Positions 53,788 through 62,509 of a stretch of DNA of 64,000 bases are shown here, in pieces. The stretch spans positions 1 through 64,000 of the forward strand of contig CAWDCE010000035.1 in assembly GCA_963800725.1 (NCBI GenBank), written 5' to 3'. This DNA comes from Bog-473 sp963800725 (GTDB lineage: Bacteria; Actinomycetota; Acidimicrobiia; Acidimicrobiales; RAAP-2). The position numbers and the translations under genes are program-made. Under the pieces are notes generated by a model. That model was given only the letters and a program-made list of their open reading frames with translations, did not search any database and was not told the origin of the DNA. Numbering within the stretch: position 1 is the stretch's first letter; every line of letters starts with the position of its first letter.

Positions 53788-54021
53788 TCAGTCTTGGTCG
53801 TAGGCCGGCGCCGCGGCATTGGCGGCGTCTTTGGAGTCGTGCACCGAGATGAGGATTTGCTCCCCGGGCGCCACTTTGACCGACGAGACAAGGCCACCCT
53901 TGTCGCGCAATGCCCGACGCAAGACGATTGCGCACGCGCCAATGACGATCCAGGCCCAGCTCTGCTCGCCAAGGCCCCGCTGCATTGCGGCGCGCAAAAG
54001 GCGCCGGAGTAAGAGGTCCAC
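53788..54021 (-). CDS. Small membrane protein
   Basis: 77 residues from GTG 54021. One hydrophobic stretch (SWAWIVIGACAIVL, about 21-34) is flanked by Arg clusters, then a short domain with KVAPGEQILISVHD. Not recognised. It is squeezed between another small membrane gene and trmI, all on the minus strand, with 8 bases and 4 bases of spacing. Confidence 0.6.
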   Translation of the reverse strand: MDLLLRRLLRAAMQRGLGEQSWAWIVIGACAIVLRRALRDKGGLVSSVKVAPGEQILISVHDSKDAANAAAPAYDQD

Positions 54022-54029
54022 CCGTCGAC

Positions 54030-54251
54030 CTAGAGGCGCCGGATCTCGACCACGGCCGACTTGGAGCGACCACGTCGACGCCCGGCCATGAAGGCCAGTG
54101 TCAACAACGTCAGCGCGATTGCGCCCATGACCGCCAGCGCCCGGGGTGCCTCGGCTCGTGCCGTGGCCTCTCCTTCGCCCACTACTTGGGAATAGACAGC
54201 CCGCAGATCGTCGCGGGTAATGAGGCGTCCGTCGTTCCCTTGGCTTGGCAT
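54030..54251 (-). CDS. Small membrane protein
   Basis: 73 residues. A soluble N-terminus (residues 1-38) precedes a single helix VMGAIALTLLTLAFMAG and an Arg/Lys-rich tail. No family recognised. The ATG overlaps the stop of the upstream holin-like gene (TGATG), so it is translated with it. Confidence 0.65.
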   Translation of the reverse strand: MPSQGNDGRLITRDDLRAVYSQVVGEGEATARAEAPRALAVMGAIALTLLTLAFMAGRRRGRSKSAVVEIRRL

Positions 54252-54712
54252 CAGCTCGTTCCTTCCTCAGTGGCGGGTGGTGGTCCGACCGGCACAGCGG
54301 TCTGGCTTGGTGCGACGGCGGTTGCGGCGACCGATCCGGCGGGTTTGGTGCTCTTTGGTACCCGACGTTTGCCCGGTCCCGAGGTGATCCGCCATCCAGC
54401 AATGGCCACGATGGCGATCCCGAGCGCGCTCACGACAAAGTACGGGACCCACGACCAGTCGCCGGTGAGGTGCGAACCCGTCTCATCTTGAAGGACCCGA
54501 AGCACGCCGATCAAGATCAAGAGCAGGCCAATGGCGATGGCGACCGACCCACCAATCCCCCAGGCCAAAAAGCGACCCAGCCCCTTGAGCGGGCCGAGGG
54601 TCTCTTGTTTGAGGTAGTCGATGGTGAGCTGCACCGCGTCACCACCGGCCTTGCGCACCCCGCTGATCCCACTGTCCCTGTCTGATCGACCGTGTGCCAT
54701 GTGGCTTGTCAT
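54251..54712 (-). CDS. Phage-holin-like / DUF1469-type two-helix membrane protein
   Basis: 153 residues. Amphipathic N-terminal helix (QLTIDYLKQETLGPLKGLG), two membrane helices (LAWGIGGSVAIAIGLLLILIG and VPYFVVSALGIAIVAIAGW) and a Thr/Pro/Ala tail. This two-helix shape matches actinobacterial holin-superfamily III / phage_holin_3_6-like proteins of host genomes, with no phage context here. Function not known. Confidence 0.65.
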   Translation of the reverse strand: MTSHMAHGRSDRDSGISGVRKAGGDAVQLTIDYLKQETLGPLKGLGRFLAWGIGGSVAIAIGLLLILIGVLRVLQDETGSHLTGDWSWVPYFVVSALGIAIVAIAGWRITSGPGKRRVPKSTKPAGSVAATAVAPSQTAVPVGPPPATEEGTS

Positions 54713-54758
54713 CCTGGTCTCTCGGCCCCCATCGTGCAAGCACCGGTGGGTGCCGGCT

Positions 54759-55220
54759 TCAGCTCCGAGCCGGTACTTCGCGCTCTTTGAACAGGTAGGT
54801 CGAGGTGGCCCGGGCCACCAGCCGCTGAACGGGGTGCTCGGGGTCGGGGGTGCTTTCGGGGGCCGCGGCGACCTCGACGGAGGCTTCGACGAAGGCCACT
54901 TTGGGGCCCCCAGAGACGACGTCGGCGGTGCAGATCAAGATGGCGCCGATGGGGACCCGGGCCAAGAAGCTGATCTTCATTTCGGCGTTGGCGGCAAAGA
55001 CTTTTCGACCCCGTACGTAGGTGACTGCCGCCGCGCCCATGGCCGAATCACAAAAGGCGCTAATGAAGCCACCTTGGGTGATCCCGGCCGGATTGGCGAA
55101 GCGCTCGTCAGCCGTCATCTGCCAGACCGAATGGCCCGGGGTTGCCTTGTCGAGGCAGACCATCCCGAGTGTGAGATCGCTGTTGGGGGGTACTTGCATA
55201 CGGTGACGAGCCGGTGTCAT
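54759..55220 (-). CDS. PaaI-type hotdog-fold thioesterase
   Basis: 153 residues from ATG 55220. ADERFANPAGITQGGFISAFCDSAMGAAA contains the hotdog central helix with the GGxxxAxxD active-site pattern (seen as QGGFISAFCDSAMG); AEMKISFLARVPIG is the following strand. These enzymes hydrolyse acyl-CoA thioesters. ATG 55220 lies eight bases after TACGCT. Divergent from tkt across about 43 bases. Confidence 0.85.
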   Translation of the reverse strand: MTPARHRMQVPPNSDLTLGMVCLDKATPGHSVWQMTADERFANPAGITQGGFISAFCDSAMGAAAVTYVRGRKVFAANAEMKISFLARVPIGAILICTADVVSGGPKVAFVEASVEVAAAPESTPDPEHPVQRLVARATSTYLFKEREVPARS

Positions 55221-55225
55221 CGCTC

Positions 55226-55253
55226 TTGAGCGTACGCCGAGAATGGATAGGGT
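55226..55253 (+). promoter_or_regulatory. Promoter of the pentose phosphate operon
   Basis: TTGAGC (55226-55231), a 16-base spacer and TAGGGT (55248-55253); ATG 55264 follows ten bases later, a near-leaderless arrangement. Confidence 0.5.
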
Positions 55254-55263
55254 TGGCTTGATT

Positions 55264-57324
55264 ATGACCCCCGAAGCCCCAAGCAACGAAGCCCCCCGCG
55301 CGCTGGTGGCGCAAGATCGCGCCCTGGTCGAGTTGGGCATCAATGTGATCCGCGGCCTGGCCATGGACGCACCCGAGCAGGCCAAGTCGGGACACTCGGG
55401 AACCGCCATGGCGCTGGCCCCATTGGCCCACGTGCTCTTCACCCGGATCATGCGCCACGATCCGAACGACTCGCTGTGGCCCGATCGGGACCGCTTCGTC
55501 CTCTCCAATGGTCATGCCTCGATCCTGCTGTACTCGCTGCTGCATCTGACCGGCTACAAGCTGTCGCTCGAGGATCTTCGCCAGTTCCGCCAATGGGCCA
55601 GTGCGACCCCCGGACACCCCGAGCGGCGCCACACCGACGGAGTTGAGGTGACGACCGGGCCACTCGGCCAGGGTTTCGCCAATGCGGTCGGTATGGCCAT
55701 TGCCGAACGCTTTGTCCGAGCGCGCTTTGGGGCCGAGATCTGTGATCACCGGACGTTTGTCATCGCCGGAGACGGCTGTTTCATGGAGGGGATCTCCCAT
55801 GAAGCCGCCTCGCTCGCCGGTCACCTGCGTCTCGGAAAGCTCATGGCCTTCTATGACGACAACCACATCACCATCGACGGACCGACCGAACTGGCCTACA
55901 ACGACAACGTCCCCGAGCGATTCGAGGCGTACGGCTGGAATGTGCGCAATCTCGGCGAGATGGCCAACGACGTCGACGGGCTCGAGGCGGCGATCCGCGA
56001 GGCCATGGACCGCCCGGGCGACGGCCCGGACGCCCGGCCCACCTTGTTGGTGTTGCGCAGCCACATTGGCTGGCCCTCCCCCAAACTGACCGACTCCGCC
56101 GCGGCCCACGGGAATCCTTTTGGCGCCGAAGAGATCAAAATCACCAAGAAGTTGCTCGGGCTCCCACCTGAAGAATCGTTCTGGGTCCCCCGAGAGATCA
56201 CTGAGTTCTATGCCAAGGAAAAGGAACGGGGCGCGGCAGCGCGCGCCGAATGGGCGTCGCGCCTCGAGGCCTGGACCGGTGACCGGGGCGCCTGGGACGC
56301 CGCCCAGTCGGGCCGGGGACTGCCCGGATGGGCCGACCGCCTTCCGACATTCGAAGCCGGTGCAAAGCTGGCCACGCGCCATGCGATAAATCAGTGCCTC
56401 AACGCCACGGCCGAGGCCCTTCCCGGCCTCTTGGCCGGCTCGGCCGATCTGACCGGGAACAACGGGGTGGCGCTGAAGGGAGCCGACATCCAAGCAGCCG
56501 CCACTCCCGGTGGCGCACAGCTGCACTACGGCATCCGCGAACACGCCATGGGGGCGGCGATGAACGGCATGGCGCTGCACGGTGGGGTCCTGCCCATTGG
56601 TGGCACCTTCTTCGTGTTTTCCGACTACATGCGCCCAGCCGTGCGACTCGCTGCCATATCGCGTGCTCACGTGATCTATTCATGGACCCACGATTCGATC
56701 GGGGTCGGTGAAGATGGCCCGACCCACGAGCCCATCGAGCAGCTGGCGTCGTTGCGGGCGATGCCTGGTTTGACCGTGGTGCGACCGGCCGACGCCAACG
56801 AGACGGCCCAAGCATGGCGTTTGGCGGTCGAAGACGACGGCCCGGTCGGCCTCATCTTGTCGCGCCAAGACGTCCCGGTGCTCGAGCACACCGCCGAACT
56901 CGCGCCCACCGGCGTGGAACGCGGGGGCTACGTATTGGTGCATGAGGGGGCGTCTCGGGCCCAGTTGGTGCTCATCGGCACCGGCAGTGAGGTCCAGTGG
57001 TGCGTCGGCGCGGCCGCAGTCCTCTCCGCCGAGGGAATCTCGACTCGGGTGGTGTCCCTTCCGTGCTGGACGTGGTTCGAGAACCAAAGCGCGCACTACC
57101 GGGCCGAGGTACTGCTCCCGGGGGTGCCGACCCTGAGCGTCGAAGCCGGGTCCACCTTTGGGTGGAGCCGCTACGCCGATGCGTCGGTGGGAATCGACCG
57201 ATTCGGCGCATCGGCGCCCGTAGCGGTGGTGATGGAGAAGTTCGGCTTTAGCGTTGACAATGTGGTCGAGCGGGCGAAGTCCCTGCTGGCCGACTTCGAC
57301 ACGACCAAGGAGGGCGTGCAATGA
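55264..57324 (+). CDS. tkt: Transketolase
   Basis: 686 residues. AKSGHSGTAMALAPL, ATPGHPE, GPLGQGFANAVGMAIAE, and the TPP motif GDGCFMEGISHEAASLAG (through the Asn of DDNHITIDG) are intact; the pyrimidine domain has HDSIGVGEDGPTHEPIEQLASLR. It transfers two-carbon units between sugar phosphates. First gene of tkt-tal-gnd-pgl; its stop overlaps the tal start (ATGA). ATG 55243 is an alternative start that would precede the -10 box region. Confidence 0.96.
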   Translation: MTPEAPSNEAPRALVAQDRALVELGINVIRGLAMDAPEQAKSGHSGTAMALAPLAHVLFTRIMRHDPNDSLWPDRDRFVLSNGHASILLYSLLHLTGYKLSLEDLRQFRQWASATPGHPERRHTDGVEVTTGPLGQGFANAVGMAIAERFVRARFGAEICDHRTFVIAGDGCFMEGISHEAASLAGHLRLGKLMAFYDDNHITIDGPTELAYNDNVPERFEAYGWNVRNLGEMANDVDGLEAAIREAMDRPGDGPDARPTLLVLRSHIGWPSPKLTDSAAAHGNPFGAEEIKITKKLLGLPPEESFWVPREITEFYAKEKERGAAARAEWASRLEAWTGDRGAWDAAQSGRGLPGWADRLPTFEAGAKLATRHAINQCLNATAEALPGLLAGSADLTGNNGVALKGADIQAAATPGGAQLHYGIREHAMGAAMNGMALHGGVLPIGGTFFVFSDYMRPAVRLAAISRAHVIYSWTHDSIGVGEDGPTHEPIEQLASLRAMPGLTVVRPADANETAQAWRLAVEDDGPVGLILSRQDVPVLEHTAELAPTGVERGGYVLVHEGASRAQLVLIGTGSEVQWCVGAAAVLSAEGISTRVVSLPCWTWFENQSAHYRAEVLLPGVPTLSVEAGSTFGWSRYADASVGIDRFGASAPVAVVMEKFGFSVDNVVERAKSLLADFDTTKEGVQ

Positions 57325-58439
57325 CCCGACTCCAGGATCTCTACGACATAGCCGGTCAGAGCCCGTGGCTGGACAACTTGCGCCGGGACTGGCTCCAAGA
57401 TGGCCGGCTCGCCCAAATGATCGCCGACGGCGTGCGTGGCATCACGTCGAACCCGACGATCTTGGCCAATGCCATCAGCGGCCAAGACACCTATGACGAC
57501 CAGTTCAAAGCGCTGATGAAAGACCACAGCGTCGAGAGTGCGTACTGGGAACTCGCCATCTCCGACATCGAGAGCGCCCTGTCGCTCTTGGCGCTCACCT
57601 ACGACACCAGCGACGGGGAGGACGGATTCGTCTCGCTCGAGGTCTCGCCGGCGCTCGCACACGACGGCGAGCGGACCGTGCGCGACGCGGGCATGCTCCA
57701 CGATCGCATCAACCAGCCCAATTTATTGGTGAAGGTGCCCGCCACCAAAGAGTGCGTGCCGTCGATTCAGACCCTCATCGGCGAAGGGCGCAGCATCAAT
57801 GTCACCTTGATTTTCGGCATCGATCGCTACGACGACGTCGTCGAGGCGTACATCTCGGGTCTCGAGGCCATGGTGGCCGCCGGACGAGGGGCCGAGCTCG
57901 GGCGGGTGGCCAGCGTCGCCTCGTTCTTCGTCAGCCGCGTCGACACCGAAGTGGACCGTCGCCTCGAATCACTGGCCGGAGGGACCGACGGCGACGAGGC
58001 GATCCTCGCGCTGCGCGGTCAGGCCGCCGTTGCCCAGGCGCAGGTGGCCTATCAGCACTTCCGTTCGGCATTTTCCGGTCCACGCTGGGAAGCCCTCGAC
58101 GCGCTCGGTGCTCGGGTGCAGCGTCCGCTGTGGGCATCGACGTCGACCAAGAATCCGGCCTACCCCGATCTGTTGTACGTGGACTCACTCATCGGACCGG
58201 CGACCGTCAACACCATGCCCGACGGAACGATTGCGGCCTTTGCGGATCACGGCACGGTGCGACGTACCGTCGACGCCGATCCAAGTGCGGGGTCGAGCAC
58301 CTTGGCCAAGTTGGCCGAGGTGGGCATCGACATGGCCGATGTGGAGCAGACCCTTGAGGACGAAGGGGTGCATTCATTTTCCAAGTCGTTCGACGAGCTC
58401 ATGCAGTCGCTCACCGACAAAGCCGCCACATTCGATTGA
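57321..58439 (+). CDS. tal: Transaldolase
   Basis: 372 residues, the long actinobacterial type. GVRGITSNPTILANAISG near the N-terminus, the Schiff-base lysine in NLLVKVPATKE, and NVTLIFGIDRY are diagnostic. It moves dihydroxyacetone units between sedoheptulose-7-phosphate and glyceraldehyde-3-phosphate. Coupled to tkt by an ATGA overlap. Confidence 0.95.
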   Translation: MTRLQDLYDIAGQSPWLDNLRRDWLQDGRLAQMIADGVRGITSNPTILANAISGQDTYDDQFKALMKDHSVESAYWELAISDIESALSLLALTYDTSDGEDGFVSLEVSPALAHDGERTVRDAGMLHDRINQPNLLVKVPATKECVPSIQTLIGEGRSINVTLIFGIDRYDDVVEAYISGLEAMVAAGRGAELGRVASVASFFVSRVDTEVDRRLESLAGGTDGDEAILALRGQAAVAQAQVAYQHFRSAFSGPRWEALDALGARVQRPLWASTSTKNPAYPDLLYVDSLIGPATVNTMPDGTIAAFADHGTVRRTVDADPSAGSSTLAKLAEVGIDMADVEQTLEDEGVHSFSKSFDELMQSLTDKAATFD

Positions 58440-58494
58440 GTAAAGAGATGATGGGCACCGCTTGGGCCCCCAGCGCAACAAGGAAGGATAACCA

Positions 58495-59436
58495 ATGAGG
58501 ATCGGCATGATCGGTCTCGGGAAGATGGGCGCAAATATGACCGAGCGCCTGTTGGCTGGCGGACACGAAGTGGTGGCCTTCGATCTGAACAAAGCGGCCC
58601 GCGACGCCGTGGCGGCCAAGGGAGCCGAGCCGGCAGTCTCGCTCCAGGACCTCGCATCGAAGCTCGACACGCCACGTGCCGCCTGGGTCATGGTGCCCGC
58701 CGGTGCCCCGACAAATGACACCATCAACGAGCTTTCAGGGTTCTTCGAGTTCGGCGACGTCATCGTCGATGGAGGAAACTCCAACTACAAAGAAGCCCAG
58801 GTCATCGCCGCACGCCTCGAGAAGTCTGGAGTTGGATTCGTCGATGCCGGCACATCTGGGGGCGTGTGGGGTCTCACCGAGGGGTACTGCCTGATGGTCG
58901 GCGGCACCAAAGAGGCCGTGGCGGTGGTCGAGCCTGCATTCATCACCCTCGCCCCCAAGGACGGTTATGCGCACTGCGGCCCGGTGGGTGCGGGGCATTT
59001 CGTCAAGATGGTCCACAACGGCATCGAGTACGGCATCATGCAGGCCTACGCCGAAGGTTTCGAGATCATGGGCGCCGCGAGCGAATTCAATCTTGACCTG
59101 CACGAGATCTCGAGCATCTGGCGTTACGGCTCGGTGGTGCGCAGCTGGCTTTTGGAACTCGCCGAGCGGGCGTTGCGCCCCGACGCCGGGTTCGACGACA
59201 TCAAGGGCGTCGTCGTCGATTCGGGTGAAGGCCGCTGGACCGCCGAAGAGGCGATCGATCGCGGCGTCCCGGCCCCGGTGATCACCGCGGCACTCTTCAC
59301 CAGGTTTGCCTCGCAGGAAAAGGACTCGTTCCAGCTCAAGATGCTCTCGGCGCTGCGCAACCAGTTCGGCGGGCACGCAGTGACCCTTGAGTCGGGTCAG
59401 CTCGGCATGGAGACGGGCACCCCGGCCGCGGGCTGA
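58495..59436 (+). CDS. gnd: 6-phosphogluconate dehydrogenase, short (decarboxylating) type
   Basis: 313 residues, so the short class rather than the 470-residue enzyme. MIGLGKMGANM is the dinucleotide site; VDGGNSNYKEA, VGAGHFVKMVHNGIEYGIMQAYAEGFEI carry substrate and catalytic Lys/Glu residues (seen as GAGHFVKMVHNGIEYG). The FDLN acidic residue after strand 2 fits NAD+ preference, which is usual for the short class. ATG 58495 follows AAGGAAGG. Gives ribulose-5-phosphate. Confidence 0.94.
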   Translation: MRIGMIGLGKMGANMTERLLAGGHEVVAFDLNKAARDAVAAKGAEPAVSLQDLASKLDTPRAAWVMVPAGAPTNDTINELSGFFEFGDVIVDGGNSNYKEAQVIAARLEKSGVGFVDAGTSGGVWGLTEGYCLMVGGTKEAVAVVEPAFITLAPKDGYAHCGPVGAGHFVKMVHNGIEYGIMQAYAEGFEIMGAASEFNLDLHEISSIWRYGSVVRSWLLELAERALRPDAGFDDIKGVVVDSGEGRWTAEEAIDRGVPAPVITAALFTRFASQEKDSFQLKMLSALRNQFGGHAVTLESGQLGMETGTPAAG

Positions 59437-59500
59437 ATGAACGGATCTGCGTCCGAAGGAACAGGCCGATGACGGCGGTGCGACAACGAGAAGAGGTCGG

Positions 59501-60199
59501 ATGACGGTTCCAAGCCAATGGGTCGACGACGTCCCCGCCGCCTTTAGCGATGTGGTCCGCGCCGCATTTGCTTCGCGCATCGGGCCCCGGTTCTCCCTGG
59601 TGCTTTCGGGGGGCCCGACGGCACGAGCATGTTATGAGCACCTCGCGGCGGCCGAGCTGGCTGATCCGAAGATCACCTGGTCCGACGTCGACGTCTACAT
59701 GGGCGACGAACGCTGGGTGCCCTCCGACGATCCCGATGCCAACCAACGCCTGGTGCGTGAGTCCCTCCTCGATGCCGTGGCACCGATCGGGTCATTTACG
59801 CCGATGCCCACCGAGGGGGCGGTCGAAGCGTGTGTGGCCACCTACCAAGGGGTGATTCGCCGGGTGATGGCGAGTGACGGCATCGATCTCATCCACCTCG
59901 GTATGGGACCCGACGGACACACCGCCTCGTTGTTCCCAGGTGCACCATCGTTGCAGTTCGGGCCCGACGTGCTGGTGGCGGCAACCGAGGATCCCAATGG
60001 CAAAAATCCCCACCCCCGCCTCACCTTGACGCTGCCGGCCATCAACTCGGCCAGGACGGCGGTCTTTACGGTGGCGGGCGAGTCCAAGTTCGACGCGGTC
60101 AGCCAATTGCGGGCCGGGGCAGACCTGCCGGCAGCCCTGGTGACTCCGGCGCAGGTGATCTGGCTCGTCGATGGCCTCGCCTTCGGCAATCACCCCTAG
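59501..60199 (+). CDS. pgl: 6-phosphogluconolactonase (DevB type)
   Basis: 232 residues. FSLVLSGGPTARACYEHL, VYMGDERWVPSDDPDANQRL (read as DERWVP and DANQ), and LIHLGMGPDGHTASLFPG are the family motifs including the catalytic His. It opens 6-phosphogluconolactone ahead of Gnd. ATG 59501 has AAGAGG upstream. The glucose-6-phosphate dehydrogenase gene (zwf) is not in the window. Confidence 0.94.
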   Translation: MTVPSQWVDDVPAAFSDVVRAAFASRIGPRFSLVLSGGPTARACYEHLAAAELADPKITWSDVDVYMGDERWVPSDDPDANQRLVRESLLDAVAPIGSFTPMPTEGAVEACVATYQGVIRRVMASDGIDLIHLGMGPDGHTASLFPGAPSLQFGPDVLVAATEDPNGKNPHPRLTLTLPAINSARTAVFTVAGESKFDAVSQLRAGADLPAALVTPAQVIWLVDGLAFGNHP

Positions 60200-60209
60200 A
60201 TTGGCCTCC

Positions 60210-62489
60210 ATGTTCACCGACGCCGAATTGCTGACCATGCCGCTCGCGGAGCTGACGTCGATGGCCCGCGACGTGCGAGACGCCGCCTACGGGCGCCGGG
60301 TGACCTATTCACCCAAGGTCTTTATCCCGCTCACCATGTTGTGCCGGGATCGCTGCGGGTACTGCACCTTCGCCAAGGCGCCGGCCCGCGTCACCTCCCC
60401 GTACCTCCTGCCCGAAGAGGTCCTCCAAATCGCCCGAGCCGGCCAAAGCGCCGGATGCCATGAGGCCCTCTTTACGCTGGGCGAGCGGCCTGAGCTGCGT
60501 TACCCCCAGGCGCAGTCCTGGCTCGAGTCCGAGGGATTCGCGTCGACCGTCGAGTACCTCGCCCATTGCTGTCGACTGGTGCTCGAAGAGACGACGCTGC
60601 TCCCCCACGCCAATGCCGGTGCGCTGCACCGCGACGAGCTCGCCATGCTCCGCAAGGTCTCGGCCAGCCAAGGCATGATGATCGAGTCGCTGAGCACGCA
60701 GCTCGACGCGCACCGCAGCGCCCCGGACAAGGACCCGGCCCGTCGCCTGGCCACGCTCGAGGCTGCAGGCGAGCTCCACATCCCCTTCACCACCGGCATC
60801 CTCATCGGCATCGGTGACGACCGGGCCACCCAACTGGCGGGGTTGCGGGCCATTGCGGCTTCCCACGCCCGCCACGGCCACGTCCAAGAAGTGATTGTGC
60901 AGAACTTCTTGCCCAAGCCCGGCACATCAATGGCGCGCGCCGAGCCGTGCCCACCACAAGATCTCCTCTGGGCCATCGCCGCCGCCCGTTTGGTGCTGCC
61001 GCCCGACGTGCACCTCCAAGCCCCCCCGAACCTCTCTGACGATCTGGCCCCGCTGCTGGCTGCGGGGATCGACGACTGGGGTGGCATCTCGCCGGTGACT
61101 GCGGACCACGTGAACCCCGAGCGGGCCTGGCCGGCGCTCGACGTCTTGGGCCGTGCCACCGAGGATGCCGGTCATGTTCTCGCCCCGCGCCTGACGATCT
61201 ATCCGTCGTTCGCCCAGGCTCCAGCGACGTGGCTCGATCCCGACCTCAACTTCGCGGTCCTCGACGTCTCCGACGCCGAAGGATTGGGACGAGACGCTGC
61301 GTGGTGTTCGGGGGGCGAGATCGAGCCACCAATGCTCTTGCGCGGCCTGGGCGGCGCCGCACGGTCTCGAGGCGGCCCGGTCGCCGAAGTGCTCGACGGG
61401 GTGGCCCTCGGCCAAGAGGTCGGCATCGAAGAGATCGTGACCCTTTTCTCCGCGAGGGGCTCAGAGGTCGCAATGGTGACCGAGGTGGCCGACGACCTTC
61501 GTCGTCAGGTCGTCGGTGATGCCATCACATTCGTGCAAAACCGCAACATCAACTACACCAACGTTTGCACCTTCAAGTGCCGCTTCTGTGCGTTCTCCAA
61601 GGGTCCGTTGTCCTTGAACCTGCGCGGTGCCCCCTATCTCCTCGATCTCGATGAGATCACCCGACGCGTCGCCGAGGCCGAGGCCGAAGGTGCGACCGAA
61701 GTCTGCCTTCAAGGTGGCATCCACCCCGACTTCGACGGCGATTACTACGTCCATGTGCTCGGTGCGGTGCGTGCCGCCTCCGAGCGGATTCACATCCACG
61801 GCTTCACCGCCCTCGAAGTCACCGAAGGTGCCCGTCGCTCCGAGGTTCCCCTCGCCGACTACCTGATCCGCTTGAAAGAAGCCGGGCTCAAGACCCTTCC
61901 GGGCACGGCTGCGGAGATTCTCGACGACGACATCCGGGCGTTGATCTGCCCGGACAAGATCAACACCGAGGAATGGCTCGAGGCACATCGCACGGCCCAC
62001 TCGGTCGGCTTGCGGTCCAATATCACCATCATGTTCGGTTCGGTCGAACAGCCAGTGCACTGGGCGCGCCACATCGTGCGCACCCGGGATCTCCAACGTG
62101 AGACCGGTGGGTTCACCGAGTTCGTACCGCTCCCCTTCGTGCACATGGCGACGCCCATCTATCTCCAGCACAAGGCACGGCGCGGGCCGACATTTCGCGA
62201 GGTGCTCTTGATGCACGCGGTGGCTCGGATCGCCTACTTCGGCGACATCGACAACATCCAGGTCAGTTGGGTCAAGATGGGCGTCGAGGGTTCCCGCCAG
62301 GTGCTCAATGCCGGCGCCAACGATCTCGGCGGCACGTTGATGGACGAGAACATCTCACGAGCAGCGGGCGCTCAGCACGGACAACGCATGGGTGTGGCCG
62401 AACTCGAGTCTCTGGTCGAGCCATTGGGGCGACCACTCGTGCGCCGCTCCACGCTCTACGCCATGGCGGGAACCACCTCGGGCACCTGA
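60210..62489 (+). CDS. fbiC: FbiC, fused CofG/CofH FO synthase for coenzyme F420
   Basis: 759 residues. The N-terminal CofG half has the radical-SAM cluster CRDRCGYCTF; the C-terminal CofH half has CTFKCRFCAF and QGGIHPDF. Together they make FO, the deazaflavin of F420, from tyrosine and the ribityl pyrimidine. The fusion is typical of actinobacteria. ATG 60210 is seven bases after TAGATT, whose TAG is the pgl stop. Confidence 0.96.
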   Translation: MFTDAELLTMPLAELTSMARDVRDAAYGRRVTYSPKVFIPLTMLCRDRCGYCTFAKAPARVTSPYLLPEEVLQIARAGQSAGCHEALFTLGERPELRYPQAQSWLESEGFASTVEYLAHCCRLVLEETTLLPHANAGALHRDELAMLRKVSASQGMMIESLSTQLDAHRSAPDKDPARRLATLEAAGELHIPFTTGILIGIGDDRATQLAGLRAIAASHARHGHVQEVIVQNFLPKPGTSMARAEPCPPQDLLWAIAAARLVLPPDVHLQAPPNLSDDLAPLLAAGIDDWGGISPVTADHVNPERAWPALDVLGRATEDAGHVLAPRLTIYPSFAQAPATWLDPDLNFAVLDVSDAEGLGRDAAWCSGGEIEPPMLLRGLGGAARSRGGPVAEVLDGVALGQEVGIEEIVTLFSARGSEVAMVTEVADDLRRQVVGDAITFVQNRNINYTNVCTFKCRFCAFSKGPLSLNLRGAPYLLDLDEITRRVAEAEAEGATEVCLQGGIHPDFDGDYYVHVLGAVRAASERIHIHGFTALEVTEGARRSEVPLADYLIRLKEAGLKTLPGTAAEILDDDIRALICPDKINTEEWLEAHRTAHSVGLRSNITIMFGSVEQPVHWARHIVRTRDLQRETGGFTEFVPLPFVHMATPIYLQHKARRGPTFREVLLMHAVARIAYFGDIDNIQVSWVKMGVEGSRQVLNAGANDLGGTLMDENISRAAGAQHGQRMGVAELESLVEPLGRPLVRRSTLYAMAGTTSGT

Positions 62490-62509
62490 ATCTGTGGCAG
62501 CGTGACGTA

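Noticed and set aside
54251..54712. Prophage because of the holin-like protein
   Set aside because: No phage structural, lysis or integration genes nearby; such proteins are common host genes in actinobacteria.
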